Of a stretch of DNA of 51,894 nucleotides, positions 33,493 to 43,136 are shown one piece after another. The notes beneath the pieces are model-generated. The model ran no database searches. It worked only from the letters and a program-made list of their open reading frames with translations, and had not been told where the DNA came from. Origin of the DNA: Oscillatoria sp. HE19RPO (GTDB lineage Bacteria; Cyanobacteriota; Cyanobacteriia; Cyanobacteriales; Laspinemataceae); assembly GCF_024220515.1 (NCBI RefSeq), contig NZ_JAMXOT010000025.1, positions 1-51,894 of the forward strand. The letters run 5' to 3'. Position 1 is the stretch's first letter, and the number at the start of each line of letters is the position of its first letter. Both the position numbers and the translations under genes were made by a program.

Positions 33493-34900
33493 AAGACATC
33501 TTACCACTTTTACAATGCCTCAGCCCAGTGGTAGGGGCCACAACTGTCCGTCAATTAAGCCGGATTGCTTCTTCCATACTGGCAATGGAGGGCCGAGTGA
33601 CCATGTTGGGGATTTCTCGTTGGACCCCAGTCGGGGGCAGTTATCGCACGGTACAACGATTCTTTTACACGATTTTACCTTGGGCAACAATGTTGTGGGT
33701 ATTTTTTCGTCCTTCATTTATTCAAAAAAGATGACATTTATTTGCTCGTTGGCGATGAAGTGGTTGTCACCAAATCTGGAAAAGAAACTCATGGTATTGA
33801 GCGATTTTTTCCAGCTTATACGGCAAGCCAGTGCCGGGTTTATCTTTCTTTGCTTTGTCTTTAGTTAGCGTTCAACAGAGAAATTTTTTCCCATTCACAT
33901 CGAACAAACCCTGAAAACTCCAGAAGAAAAGGCAGCAGCTTTAGAGAGAAAGCTGGCTAAATACAAGAAAAAAAATCAGGAAAAATTCTCAATCATGCTT
34001 TTCTGATAACCGGAGCTTTCAGAGTAATAGTAAGGGGGATAAGGCTCCAGTCATAAACAAAGGAGGCCGACCGAAAGGGAGCAAAAATAAAGACAAAACT
34101 CAAGTAAATTTTACCCCAGATTTATTGCAAATCAAGGCAGCAATTGCCCGATTGTTGGGCTATGTAAATCCATGACTTCCTTTGACGTATTTATTGTTGG
34201 ATGGTCATTTTGGAAATAAAAACGCATTGCAAATGGCTCGTCAATTGAAACTTCATTTGATTTCTAAATTGCGCCAAGACTCTGCTTTATACCTTATGAA
34301 TCTTCCAATTCAGAAGAAAAAACTAACGCTAAGTATGGACCCAGGCTAAAAGTTGGTCACATTCCCGCCAAATATAAAAAAAAAGACAACGGACAAAAAC
34401 AAAATCACGACGGAAATTTATCAAGCCACTCTGCTTCACAAAGAATTTGCCCAATCTTTGAATGTGGTGATTATAGTCAAGACAAACCATCGGACTTCAA
34501 GCCAAAGCCATGTCATTTTATTTTCCAGGGATGTAAAATTAAGTTATGAGACAATCATTGATTATTATGGACTGCGATTTCAAATAGAATTTAACTTTAG
34601 AGATGCCAAACAATTTAGGGGACTAGAAGACTTTATGAATATTCAGGAGACCGGGGTGACTAATTCCGCCAATCTTTCCTTCTTTATGGTGAATTTATCC
34701 CATTATCTCTTAAAGGTTACCCAGAAGGGGCCTCTTTGCAGTGTTCGGGATCTCAAAAGTCAATTTAGAGGGTACCGTTATGCAGAAGAAACCATAAAAC
34801 TGCTTAAGGAAAAACCTGACCCAGTTTTATTGGGTCAGATTTTGAAACGCTTATCCAGTCGGTCGGCTGTATCCATCAACATTCCGAAGAGGCCAGTGAC
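33410..34900 (+). mobile_element. Remnant of an IS4-family insertion sequence (ends approximate)
   Basis: The bounds are inferred. The left side is where copy 2 of the haemagglutinin-like gene stops resembling copy 1 (about 33410); the right side is just after the last recognisable transposase residues. No target duplication was found, as expected for an old, decayed copy. Confidence 0.5.
33489..34892 (+). pseudogene. Degenerate IS4-family transposase
   Basis: Transposase fragments are spread over three frames with several stops. Fragments in order: KDILPLLQCLSPVVG...VRQLSRIASSILAMEGRVTMLGISRWT (33489-33720); DDIYLLVGDEVVVTK with the first catalytic Asp (~33730); SLYGKPVPGLSFFALSLVSVQQR; GGRPKGSKNKDK; LLLDGHFGNKNALQMARQ with the second Asp (~34190); and YYGLRFQIEFNFRDAK (34563-34610). 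The last matches the IS4 signature Y-x2-R-x3-E-x6-K. At least two frameshifts and several in-frame stops make it inactive. Terminal repeats were not identified. It abuts and extends the upstream surface-protein frame. Confidence 0.85.
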
Positions 34901-35400
34901 CATTAAATTGGCGAAGGTATTGACTCTCATTTGGGCTTTGGCGCTCTCTAGTCTCAGAACCGAGGTAGGATCATCTGTTACGGCTCGGGTTGCTTTTTGG
35001 TCGGGTTACTGCTCATACCAGTCAGTCGCGGCCCTACAAGTACCAGTTTGCTTAAGACCCTCAGTCTGCGCGAGCAAACCCCTACAAGATTAGCCCAGGG
35101 AAGGGGGCTGGGGGGTTAGGTCTCTTTCCTCAATTAGCGGACAGTTCCCTGGCTTAGACCCCAGGGAAGAGACCTCTCCGGTGGCCCTCTCCTACAAGGA
35201 GAGGGAGAATCAGGAATAAATGTTTGTTGACTCAAGGTCTCTGCGGCCCCCCTTCCCTCCGAGGGAAGGGGGCTGGGGGGTTAGGTCTCTTTCCCCCCTT
35301 GATAGCACTCCCCCTTGCCCTTTTTCATGTTTTAATAAAAGACGGTAGGGTGGGCGATCGCCATCCGATGGCCTAGATCGTACAATTTGAGGTAAAGAAC
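34893..35400. other. Repeat cluster between IS remnant and ABC1 kinase gene
   Basis: No gene is seen. It holds GTTTGCT...AGCAAAC (about 35047-35076) and two copies of the repeat with core GGGGGGTTAGGTCTC (35098-35127 and 35263-35292; a third copy is at 5100-5129). The second copy is preceded by a CCTTCCC/GGGAAGG hairpin. A perfect 9-bp hairpin CCCTCTCCT-ACA-AGGAGAGGG (35185-35205) is also present. Confidence 0.65.
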
Positions 35401-37116
35401 TTGTCGCTTGTTCGGGGTGAATTCACATCGCTTGACCGAAAAATGGTGGTAAAGACTGCTCCGAAACCACTACGGTGGCAACGCTCTAACTATTCTTTGC
35501 TAGGGCGTCAGCTTGATATTTTTAGCTCCGCTGCCCAGTTCATGTTCTACCTGTGGTGGGATAACAAAGTGGCTCGCAATGCCCCCCATCACCGCTATCG
35601 TCGGGCGGAATGGTTAGTCGGAACCCTCCTGGATTTAGGCCCAACTTTTATTAAAATCGGTCAGGCCCTCTCCACCCGCGCCGATATCCTCCCCAAAGAA
35701 TACGTTAAAGCCTTGGCAACCTTGCAGGATCAGGTCCCGGAATTTAGTTCCGTTGAGGCGATCGCTGTCATTGAATCCGAACTCGGCAACTCCCTTTACT
35801 CCCTCTTTCGCGATTTTGATGAATTCCCCATTGCTGCTGCCAGTCTCGGCCAAGTCCACAAAGCTCGTCTCCATACCGGGGAAGATGTGGTCATCAAAGT
35901 CCAGCGTCCCGGGTTAGAAAAATTATTTCAACTCGATTTTCAAGCCTTGCAAGACTTGGTGAACATTTGCAATCGCTTTTTCCCCTGGACTCGCAAATAC
36001 GAACTCCAAGAAATCTATCAAGAATTCGCTAATTTTCTCTCTCAAGAAATCGATTACGTTCAAGAAGGGAAAAACGCCGACCGCTTCCGGGACAACTTTC
36101 GAGATTATCCCAACATCCTGGTTCCTAAAATCTATTGGCGCTACACGAGTCGGAAGATTTTGGCGATGGAATATTTACCAGGCATCAAAATTAACGATCG
36201 CCAAACGTTAGAGTCCTGCGGCATTGATGTCAAGCAAGTCAATGTCCTGGGGATTTGCTGCTATCTCAAACAACTCCTAGAAGATGGTTTCTTTCAAGCT
36301 GACCCCCATCCGGGGAATATGGCAGTCAATCGCGAAGGCAGTATCATCTTTTACGATTTTGGCATGATGGCTGAAATGAAATCTCTGGCCAAAGACCGGA
36401 TGATTCGGACGTTCTTTGCCGTCTTAAGAAAAGATACAGAAGCGGTTCTGGCAAGCTTAATTGAAATGGGGTTAGTCGTCCCGGTTCCGGATATGAAACC
36501 CGTGCGCCGGATGATTACTTTTTTATTAGAAAATTTCACAGAAAAACCCTTAGAAATTAAGGCATTACGGGAACTGCGAAGCGAGTTGTATGCGATGTTT
36601 CAGCAGCAACCGTTTCGCTTACCGGCCCAAATGACGTTTATTCTCAAATCCCTCACCACCCTAGATGGCATCGCCCGGACTTTAGACCCTCAATACAATC
36701 CCGTTGCCTGTGCTAAACCGTTCATCCGTCGGGTGACGACTTCCCGAGGTAAAACCAGTCTGATTAGCGGACTAACTCAACAGGCGCGAGAGTTTGTTAA
36801 ATATCGATTACAACAACCCCGCCAAGGGGAAATTCTCCGCCGGATGGAACAACGGATTGAACGGGGGGAGGTGGAATTTCGCGTCCGGTCCTTGGAAAGC
36901 GATCGCCTCCTCAAACGCATGAATCTAGGGATTAAAAGTTTGATTTATGCCTGCGTGAGTGGCTTTTTTCTGGTGGCGGGTGCAATCCTCTTTGTGGGAA
37001 CTTATCTAGGAGGGGCGATCGCCTTTTTTACCCTCTCCGGTTTCACGTTTCTGATTTTCCTGCACTCTCTACTCAAACTATCGGTTCAGGAAAAGTTTGA
37101 TAACCTCTCGGAATAA
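35401..37116 (+). CDS. ABC1/UbiB-family atypical kinase
   Basis: A 571-residue member of the ABC1K/UbiB family, which supports prenylquinone metabolism and stress responses in cyanobacteria and plastids. It has the family KxGQ motif FIKIGQALSTRAD (Lys85-Gln88), an Ala-rich nucleotide loop (AAASLGQVHKA), the catalytic Lys166 (VVIKVQRPG), QADPHPGN (301-306) and the DFG motif at 319. Two C-terminal hydrophobic segments (~525-565) anchor it to membrane. The start is TTG at 35401, with GAGG 9-10 nt upstream; ATG at 35443 is an alternative without a binding site. It is convergent with tRNA-Glu across a shared terminator. Confidence 0.93.
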   Translation: MSLVRGEFTSLDRKMVVKTAPKPLRWQRSNYSLLGRQLDIFSSAAQFMFYLWWDNKVARNAPHHRYRRAEWLVGTLLDLGPTFIKIGQALSTRADILPKEYVKALATLQDQVPEFSSVEAIAVIESELGNSLYSLFRDFDEFPIAAASLGQVHKARLHTGEDVVIKVQRPGLEKLFQLDFQALQDLVNICNRFFPWTRKYELQEIYQEFANFLSQEIDYVQEGKNADRFRDNFRDYPNILVPKIYWRYTSRKILAMEYLPGIKINDRQTLESCGIDVKQVNVLGICCYLKQLLEDGFFQADPHPGNMAVNREGSIIFYDFGMMAEMKSLAKDRMIRTFFAVLRKDTEAVLASLIEMGLVVPVPDMKPVRRMITFLLENFTEKPLEIKALRELRSELYAMFQQQPFRLPAQMTFILKSLTTLDGIARTLDPQYNPVACAKPFIRRVTTSRGKTSLISGLTQQAREFVKYRLQQPRQGEILRRMEQRIERGEVEFRVRSLESDRLLKRMNLGIKSLIYACVSGFFLVAGAILFVGTYLGGAIAFFTLSGFTFLIFLHSLLKLSVQEKFDNLSE

Positions 37117-37175
37117 TCCCTGAAATTGCGGCTGATTTTCCCCCAAGGTTGAATCGGGGGACTTCACCCGATCGC

Positions 37176-37217
37176 ATTAAAAAAGACACCCCATTTAACA
37201 TGAGATGTCTTTTTAAT
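37176..37217. terminator. Bidirectional terminator between ABC1 kinase and tRNA-Glu genes
   Basis: ATTAAAAAAGACA (37176-37188) pairs with TGTCTTTTTAAT (37206-37217). A T-run lies on the 3' side in both directions, so it can end both the + kinase transcript and the - tRNA transcript. Confidence 0.8.
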
Positions 37218-37241
37218 GAATCCTGCCGCTCTGCGGTATAA

Positions 37242-37314
37242 TACCCCCAGGGGAATTCGAATCCCCGTCGCCTCCGTGAAAGGGAGGTGTCCTAGGCCTC
37301 TAGACGATGGGGGC
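37242..37314 (-). tRNA. tRNA-Glu (UUC)
   Basis: The complement reads GCCCCCATCGTCTAGAGGCC..., with a CCTCC-CTTTCAC-GGAGG anticodon arm (anticodon UUC), the T arm GGGGATTCGAATCCCC and a GGGGGTA 3' end. The 73-nt cloverleaf is intact, with no encoded CCA. It closely resembles chloroplast trnE. In cyanobacteria this tRNA also feeds tetrapyrrole (chlorophyll, bilin) synthesis through glutamyl-tRNA reductase. Confidence 0.97.
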
Positions 37315-37378
37315 AGGTAGTTCGTGCTTTGTTGAGGTCGTCTTGGCGTTTTTGTCGCTTTCCCTCAGCACCTTTTAT

Positions 37379-37407
37379 ATATTAACCAGGTCGCCTAGTA
37401 TTGTCAA
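37379..37407 (-). promoter_or_regulatory. Consensus promoter of tRNA-Glu
   Basis: The minus strand has TTGACA (complement of 37402-37407), 17 nt, then TAATAT (complement of 37379-37384), about 65 nt upstream of the tRNA 5' end. The -35 box and spacing match the sigma-70-type consensus perfectly. The rest of 37315-37576 holds no gene. Confidence 0.85.
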
Positions 37408-37576
37408 CCCTTTTTTCAAAAAAAATTTAGAGATTTTAGAATAAGTGCTACAAAGTCTTGCATAGCAAGGGTTTCACGGTTTATTTTTTTAATTTAGCCC
37501 CGATTCGGCCATGACGGGGGTTCAATCACGAGATGGGACCTGATGAATCTCCCATCCCAGGGCATCCCGATCGGGG

Positions 37577-38620
37577 TTATTCCTGGAGACAGTACCGTTG
37601 GAGAATGCGAATGCAGTTGGCGATCGCCCCTATATGAGCTATCTCATAGCCGTGGGTATTCTGGGTGGGAAAGCCCAAACAGGCGGCCCGGGCGACATGG
37701 CCCAATTTCATGGCGATGGAGGCATCACTGCCAAATCCGCTAATCGTTGCCAGTTGCAAGGCGACTGCCCCTTGTTCTGCCGCCTGCCGAATTTCCCGAT
37801 TCAACCCTTCATCGTAAATCCCATATCCATCCTGAGACAGCAACACGGGCACTTCCCCCTCGGCGATCGGATATTCCGGGGCCACCGGACAAATTTCTAA
37901 AGCAATTAAAGCATCCAACTGTTGGCGGTTGGTAAAATACAAGGCCCCTACTGCCCCGACTTCTTCCTTCGCCGATGCCACCCAATAAATATCCCCCGGA
38001 GGATTCTTAACGGTTTCCGCTAGGGCTAACAAAATGGCCACCGATGCTTTATTGTCCAGGGTGTAACTGGCGATATAATCCCCCATGCGAATGGGTTTTT
38101 TACGATGTTTGCCCACCACCATTCGGGTTCCTGGGCGTACTCCTGCCTCTGCTAATGCTTCCGGAGTGCATTTGGTTTCCACCCAAACATCTTCCCAATT
38201 GAGGGGTTTATCTTTCTGGAATGCCTGTTGGGGGGATTCGTGGGAGATGTGACGGGACCCAAAACTGAGGATGCCACTGACAACCTGGCGATCGCCTAAC
38301 AAATCCACCACCCCCTCCCCATAAATCCAAGGGAACGAACCCCCCAATTTGCGAACTTGCACTCGTCCCGTGGGTTCGATAGTTTTGACGATCGCCCCGA
38401 TTTCATCCTTATGTGCCGTAATCGCCAGGGACTTCCCCCCTGGGCGTCCCGGAGTTTTGGCAATCACATTTCCTGCGGCATCCTGCCACACCTCCACCCC
38501 AATTTCCTGAAATCGATTCAATAACCAGCGATCGATTTCCCCCTCATCCCCACTGGGTGAATGATGCAACACTAAGGTTTCAATGGTTTCAAATAAGCGA
38601 TCGTACTCTAACAGTGACAT
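37577..38620 (-). CDS. M42-family metalloaminopeptidase
   Basis: This is a dinuclear-metal aminopeptidase of the M42 (tetrahedral aminopeptidase/FrvX) family, ~347 residues. Metal- and catalysis-bearing blocks are present: ITAHKDEIGAIV (His-x-Asp), YTLDNKASVAILLAL (bridging Asp), SAKEEVGAVGA (catalytic Glu pair), the EICPVAPE region and NTHGYEIAH (C-terminal His). The frame is open to 38743, but Met at 38620 (MSLLEYDRLFETIETLVLHHSPSG) fits the family start and is preferred. The upstream codons lie in repeat-like DNA. Its role is peptide turnover in the cytoplasm. Confidence 0.92.
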   Translation of the reverse strand: MSLLEYDRLFETIETLVLHHSPSGDEGEIDRWLLNRFQEIGVEVWQDAAGNVIAKTPGRPGGKSLAITAHKDEIGAIVKTIEPTGRVQVRKLGGSFPWIYGEGVVDLLGDRQVVSGILSFGSRHISHESPQQAFQKDKPLNWEDVWVETKCTPEALAEAGVRPGTRMVVGKHRKKPIRMGDYIASYTLDNKASVAILLALAETVKNPPGDIYWVASAKEEVGAVGALYFTNRQQLDALIALEICPVAPEYPIAEGEVPVLLSQDGYGIYDEGLNREIRQAAEQGAVALQLATISGFGSDASIAMKLGHVARAACLGFPTQNTHGYEIAHIGAIANCIRILQRYCLQE

Positions 38621-38750
38621 GATTAAGCTCACAGATGCATTTAAACTGGATAATTGTAGCGAGCAAGATGCTCGCACTCCAAGGGATTGATGATTTTCTA
38701 CTCTCTTTAGGGAGATAGGGAACCGCTTATTTTCCTGTAACATCGAGTCC

Positions 38751-38790
38751 TTAAATGTAGAGGCGATTCGCGAATCGCCTCTACATTTAA
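38751..38790. repeat. Perfect 40-bp palindrome
   Basis: TTAAATGTAGAGGCGATTCG (38751-38770) is followed by its exact reverse complement (38771-38790), with no loop. It lies upstream of the M42 gene next to a GCGAGC-AAGAT-GCTCGC stem (about 38659-38675). It could form a cruciform. The GTAGAGGCGATTCGCGAATCGCCTCTAC core is familiar as a dispersed cyanobacterial palindrome. Confidence 0.9.
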
Positions 38791-38887
38791 GGTGGGCCCT
38801 CCAAAAATGCGTCAGTCCTGCCTAGACTTTCCCCACCTATTTTCCTCCAGTTACAGCTCACTCTTGAAAAGTTGGTTTCCCGAAAAC

Positions 38888-39547
38888 TTAGGGTAAATTG
38901 GGATTGAGATCCGCCCCAGAATAGCCCGTAAAGATCCATAAAATGGAACGCAAGCAGTCGCGAAAAACTCGTTTGGGGGACTCCGGGGGAAATCCCACAG
39001 AAGGTACGGCTATCGGGGTGACGATCATCCCGCGACTGCCAAACACGAAAAAGGCGATCGCCCAGGACCGGCGAATATGATAATCCGACGTGATTAAATA
39101 GACATGGCGCAGACCCCGGGCGACCAACTCAGCACGCATCTCGGTAAAATTTTTCACTGTATCGGTCGATCGCACTTCAAAATACAGTTGGGATTCCGGG
39201 ACTCCCGCGTTCTGGAAAATCTGACGATAGCCCGGATTATCCACCCCAACTCCCGACAGCCAGATATCTAAATCGGTCTGCTGCTGCCAAAACTGGGCTG
39301 CAAAGGTCATCCGATGGGGATGTCCTCCTAAAACGACGATCGCTTCAGGAAGCGGGACGAACAGGCGGGCGATCGCAATGTGCACGGGAATCCATCCCAC
39401 CAAAATCACCAGTACCGTAGTGAGGAATAACCTCCAAAATTTTTGACCGACTGATAAACGCTGGCTCACTTTTATCCTAAACCGTTCCAAGGTATCTATC
39501 TCAGAAAGAGGGTAATTCTCCTCCGTCAATTTCATCTGTTCGGGCAT
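38888..39547 (-). CDS. DUF218 (YdcF/SanA-like) membrane protein
   Basis: The 219-residue protein has one N-terminal membrane segment (~38-60, LFLTTVLVILVGWIPVHIAI) and a DUF218 domain: EAIVVLGGHPHRM, SGVGVDNPGY, the STDTVKNFTEMRAELVARGLRHVYLITSDYHIRRSW block. DUF218 proteins are linked to envelope barrier functions in other bacteria, but their chemistry is not settled. It starts at 39547 and lies 36 nt after the stop of the SLH lipoprotein gene on the same strand, so the two may be co-transcribed. Confidence 0.88.
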   Translation of the reverse strand: MPEQMKLTEENYPLSEIDTLERFRIKVSQRLSVGQKFWRLFLTTVLVILVGWIPVHIAIARLFVPLPEAIVVLGGHPHRMTFAAQFWQQQTDLDIWLSGVGVDNPGYRQIFQNAGVPESQLYFEVRSTDTVKNFTEMRAELVARGLRHVYLITSDYHIRRSWAIAFFVFGSRGMIVTPIAVPSVGFPPESPKRVFRDCLRSILWIFTGYSGADLNPNLP

Positions 39548-39582
39548 TTTGAGAGTACCCCAGATGCGCTCCTATACCGCCT

Positions 39583-40941
39583 TTACGGTGCCACGGGAGT
39601 GGAATTTTTCATGGCATCCGGGACCGTTAGTCCTTCTCCGGGTACCCCAAAGAACCACAAGGCGGCAGCCGCTTCAGCCCGCGTTACCTCTTTTTTGGGT
39701 TGAAATAAGGTGGTATAACCAAAAGCACGACGAATATTTGAGCGATCGCCATTCTGATAATCGGCATACACCGCCCGCAATGCATTGGGGTCAATTTTAC
39801 CGGCATCTTGGAACCCCCAGCTTTCCTTAATTGCATCCACGGATGCGCTGGGTAAATTCCTCCGCATATCTAACGGCACTTTCCACACCAGCAATTGTTC
39901 TCGGGTGACAATGGCATCGGGACGAAATGTAGTCGCGCTAGTATCCCCACTCAAGGCACTGGGAATAATTCCCGCTTCCGCCAATCCTTGAATCACGGCG
40001 AAATCGGGATGATTAGAGTTCACGTCGGAAAAGGCTGGGTTAGCGGTGGTAGGTGCTAATCGGACTTGTTTTCCCGGTTGGTTGGCATAGATTTTATTAT
40101 TGACTTCTAACAACCATCGGGCAAATTGCTTGCGAGTAATCCCTTGGTTGAGATCCACGGTAGATGCTGTGGCATTGGCGCTGGTATTCCCGGAGGGTTG
40201 GGCGATCGCAATGCCAACGTTTTCTAAGTCGCGCAGATAGGGGCGCAACTGTTCCGGAACCTGTTCTATTGCCGTGGGGGTGACGGGTGTTGCCGAGGGT
40301 TCCGACGGGGGTTGAGATACCGGGGTGGCAGTTTCAATGGCGATCGTATTGGGGGGTTGATCTGCGGAGGTTTCTCCGCTGGTTTCAGCGGGATTGGAGC
40401 GCACGTAACTAATCAGAAATTCTACCCGCTCTGGAGGAGTTTCCCCCATCTCGATTTGCGGTTCGACGTCAATATTCACCAGCAAATCCAGTCCTTGACG
40501 CGCTATTAAACTCGGCTGGAGTCCAGTTTGATTCAGTTGGGGGACGATTTCCCAATTCGGCTGATTAAACTGTTGTTCATAAAAGTCCAGCACTTGTTCG
40601 GCAGTGTCGGAAGTTTGCCAGAGGGTTAAAACCCCCGCATCCGCTTCTGTGGATTCGGGAGTCTCATTTGGGGCGATCGTCCGGATAAATTCGGCATTGG
40701 GATAGGGGGGAATGGTTTCCGGGAAATCCTGGGGAAGTTCAGAGGAACCTTCCACTCCCTCCAAGGCGGGACCCGGAGGCGGTGGCGGTTCCCCCGGAAT
40801 CTCCCCATTCTCTTCCAGGACCGGATCCGCAGCAAAGGTCCGTTCTAAGGTTTCGCTATTCGGACTGTTGGCACAGGCACTCAATCCGATCAGTAGGGCG
40901 ATCGCCGTCAGGGATACCGATACAGGTTTTAAGAACATCAC
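39583..40941 (-). CDS. SLH-domain lipoprotein
   Basis: The 452-residue protein starts with a lipoprotein signal (SLTAIALLIGLSAC, lipobox Cys at about 23). A Pro/Glu-rich linker follows. A ~100-residue domain (YPNAEFIRTIAPNET...VLDFYEQQF) comes next, then a Thr/Pro/Ser-rich linker. The C-terminus carries SLH-like repeats (ITRKQFARWLLEVNNKIY, FSDVNSNHPDFAVIQGLAEAGII, FRPDAIVTREQLLVW, KKEVTRAEAAAALWFFG). SLH domains bind cell-wall polymer, so the protein probably bridges an envelope membrane and the wall. The start at 40941 has a second Met next to it and no clear binding site. Confidence 0.88.
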   Translation of the reverse strand: MMFLKPVSVSLTAIALLIGLSACANSPNSETLERTFAADPVLEENGEIPGEPPPPPGPALEGVEGSSELPQDFPETIPPYPNAEFIRTIAPNETPESTEADAGVLTLWQTSDTAEQVLDFYEQQFNQPNWEIVPQLNQTGLQPSLIARQGLDLLVNIDVEPQIEMGETPPERVEFLISYVRSNPAETSGETSADQPPNTIAIETATPVSQPPSEPSATPVTPTAIEQVPEQLRPYLRDLENVGIAIAQPSGNTSANATASTVDLNQGITRKQFARWLLEVNNKIYANQPGKQVRLAPTTANPAFSDVNSNHPDFAVIQGLAEAGIIPSALSGDTSATTFRPDAIVTREQLLVWKVPLDMRRNLPSASVDAIKESWGFQDAGKIDPNALRAVYADYQNGDRSNIRRAFGYTTLFQPKKEVTRAEAAAALWFFGVPGEGLTVPDAMKNSTPVAP

Positions 40942-41057
40942 GGTTCAATAGGAGAAAAAATATACGCTATTTTAACCCTAACGTAGTTTCCCAAAATTGA
41001 AGGGGGGCGATCGCGACGGACTCAGGGGGAGAATTACCCGACGCTAACCCATTCCCT

Positions 41058-41903
41058 TTACAGTCTCGGGGTCAAATGTCTGCGAATGGCAAAACTTAGG
41101 AGTCTGCCTGGAACACTTGACTTTTTCAGAACCGGCAACCGAATATATCGTCCCGTTACTAAACGCCCGATGCCTTTTAGACGTGCCTTGAGTCGGACTC
41201 CCCGCAACTTTAAACTCCCCTCCTGATTTTCGGCAGCATACATCGGTAAAAAGGCTAGTTTTCCATAAAGAACGTCCGCACGATGGCTGGAACTGAGTTG
41301 ATTTTGACGATGTTCGGGATTGGGACGTCCCCCATGTTCTCCATAATTACGAAATGGAACGTAATTCTTAAAGTTGTGTTGGCGCAGAAACGCATCAATT
41401 CTGGAATCCCAAGCGGAGTAATTCTTCGGCCCAATTTCATCGGTGATTCGATCCACCAGTTGTATTAAATACTCAGCGCTATGATTCGTGATGATATAAG
41501 CCACCATTGCAGTAGAAAATCCATCAGCATAGCCTTCTTGAGAAACGCTATAAATTTGAGGCGCACAGGTATAAAGCCACGCAATTCCCAAGTCGGTGCG
41601 ATCGCCAGGAAAAGATAACGGCAGTTGTCCCAATCCCTGCACCGGCACAAAATCTGCTTCGACAATTAAGGTAGGTTGCGATTCATTCAAGGCTCTTTCC
41701 CAGGCTGAACGATGATTAAGCAGACAGCGATAACTCGGGGAAAAGTCCTGCATCGCTGGATTTTCTGCCTGTCGCACCACTTCCGGGGTTAACCCTTCCT
41801 CGCGCAATGTCTTCTCCAGCAAATCCGTCGGTTCTTTGTACGCAATAATCAAAACCTTGCCAATGCGATCGCCCAGTCGATTGGGACTATTCTGCTGTTC
41901 CAT
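41058..41903 (-). CDS. Glycosyltransferase family 25-like protein
   Basis: This 281-residue soluble protein has KVLIIAYKEPTDLLEKTLREEGL at the N-terminus. SYRCLLNHRSAWERAL is similar to the GT25 GC-L-SH---W motif, and TLIVEADFVPV sits where GT25 enzymes have their LEDD metal site. HEHRQNQLSS-like segments and a basic tail follow. Only one acidic residue (Glu-Ala-Asp) lies at the DxD position, so activity is uncertain. A role in lipopolysaccharide or glycan decoration is inferred from the family. It stands alone, with 100-200 bp spacers on each side. Confidence 0.55.
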   Translation of the reverse strand: MEQQNSPNRLGDRIGKVLIIAYKEPTDLLEKTLREEGLTPEVVRQAENPAMQDFSPSYRCLLNHRSAWERALNESQPTLIVEADFVPVQGLGQLPLSFPGDRTDLGIAWLYTCAPQIYSVSQEGYADGFSTAMVAYIITNHSAEYLIQLVDRITDEIGPKNYSAWDSRIDAFLRQHNFKNYVPFRNYGEHGGRPNPEHRQNQLSSSHRADVLYGKLAFLPMYAAENQEGSLKLRGVRLKARLKGIGRLVTGRYIRLPVLKKSSVPGRLLSFAIRRHLTPRL

Positions 41904-42047
41904 CGTTTTGCCAATAGGTTGACCTTTATAGTTTACCTTGGAATCGAGATGCTCTTGCTCCTATCTTGGCGCGATGTTTTGGGGAAATATCGCCCAATTT
42001 TCCGCCCCATTCCTCATGGTTTTGTCCGTCTTGTAGGAGAGTCTCAA

Positions 42048-43136
42048 TTACCGAGTGAGATTTTCAATCGCCTCGATCGCATCTTGGTATTTTGCAGCCA
42101 ATCCTTGTTGTTGATACAGTTGCGCCGCTTGTCGAAAATCCGCCCGGGCTGATTGTGAGTCCCCCATCCGTTGGTAAGTCAGCCCCCGATTATAATAGGC
42201 TTCTCCTAAGCTGGGATTAAACCGAATGGCTTGGGTATAGTCGGCGATCGCATCGGGAAATTCTTCCAATAACGCATAAGCCACCCCCCGATTCAAGTAG
42301 GAATTCGCATCGGTCCGATTGATTTCTAGGGCTTTTGTATAATCCGCGATCGCCCCGCGATAATCTTCCAACCGCCGTCGGGTAATCCCCCGATTATAAT
42401 AGGCTTGCGCTAAAGTCGGGTCCAGTTCTAAGGCTTTCTCGTAATCCGCAAGGGCGGCTTCACTTTCCCCTATATCGTCATACGCATTTCCCCGAAACAC
42501 ATAAGCAAGGGCATCATTGGCATCGAGTTCAATCACCCGATTAAAATCTTCGATACTTCCGGGATAATCCCCACTCCGGGCGCGACTTTGCCCTCGTCTT
42601 CTATAAAAGGTGGGGTTATCCGGTGACAGTTCGATCGCCCGGTTATAATCTCGAAGCGCTCTCTGAAACTGCCTCAGTTCCGTCTGTGCCTCTGCCCTGA
42701 GCATATACGCATCGGCATCATCCGGATTCTCCTCAATCACCCGATTCAAATCGGCGATCGCTGCCTGATATTCTCGCAAGTATAAATAATCTAAAGCCCG
42801 TAACCCATGAATTTGAGTATTTTCAGGCTGGATTTCCAGCACTTGCGTAAAATCTTCCACTGCCCCCACATAGTCCTCACTCCGGTGACGGGCAATTCCT
42901 CGGGCTGTATAAGCCTCCACCAATGTCGGATCTAACTCGATCGCCCGAGTCAAATCGGCGATCGCTCCCTCGTAGTCTTCCGCCTCCAATTTCTGCACCC
43001 CCTCCGTCAGGAAATCTTCAGGGCGAGTTTGGGCAACTGCCTCCGGGACCGCCAAAATTGGCAAAATTCCCGGACCTCCCATCAGGGCGATCGTCAGTCC
43101 CAAAGCAGGAAAAGCAGCATTTAGAGTTCGGTTCAT
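42048..43136 (-). CDS. Secreted TPR-repeat protein
   Basis: About 362 residues. An N-terminal signal peptide (FPALGLTIALMGGPGILPILAVPEAVAQ) is followed by about nine tetratricopeptide repeats with the typical A-x-ADY--A-EL-P spacing (e.g. AYYNRGITRRRLEDYRGAIADYTKALEINRTD). TPR arrays scaffold protein complexes; the partner is unknown. The ATG at 43136 overlaps the TGA stop of bioF by one base (GTG at 43139 gives a 4-nt overlap), so translation is probably coupled. Repeats are near-regular at 34 residues. Confidence 0.88.
   Translation of the reverse strand: MNRTLNAAFPALGLTIALMGGPGILPILAVPEAVAQTRPEDFLTEGVQKLEAEDYEGAIADLTRAIELDPTLVEAYTARGIARHRSEDYVGAVEDFTQVLEIQPENTQIHGLRALDYLYLREYQAAIADLNRVIEENPDDADAYMLRAEAQTELRQFQRALRDYNRAIELSPDNPTFYRRRGQSRARSGDYPGSIEDFNRVIELDANDALAYVFRGNAYDDIGESEAALADYEKALELDPTLAQAYYNRGITRRRLEDYRGAIADYTKALEINRTDANSYLNRGVAYALLEEFPDAIADYTQAIRFNPSLGEAYYNRGLTYQRMGDSQSARADFRQAAQLYQQQGLAAKYQDAIEAIENLTR

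Noticed and set aside
34353-35093. 246-residue plus-strand open frame
   Set aside because: Its first ~185 residues are the C-terminal part of the broken IS4 transposase and the rest is spacer DNA, so it was folded into the pseudogene.
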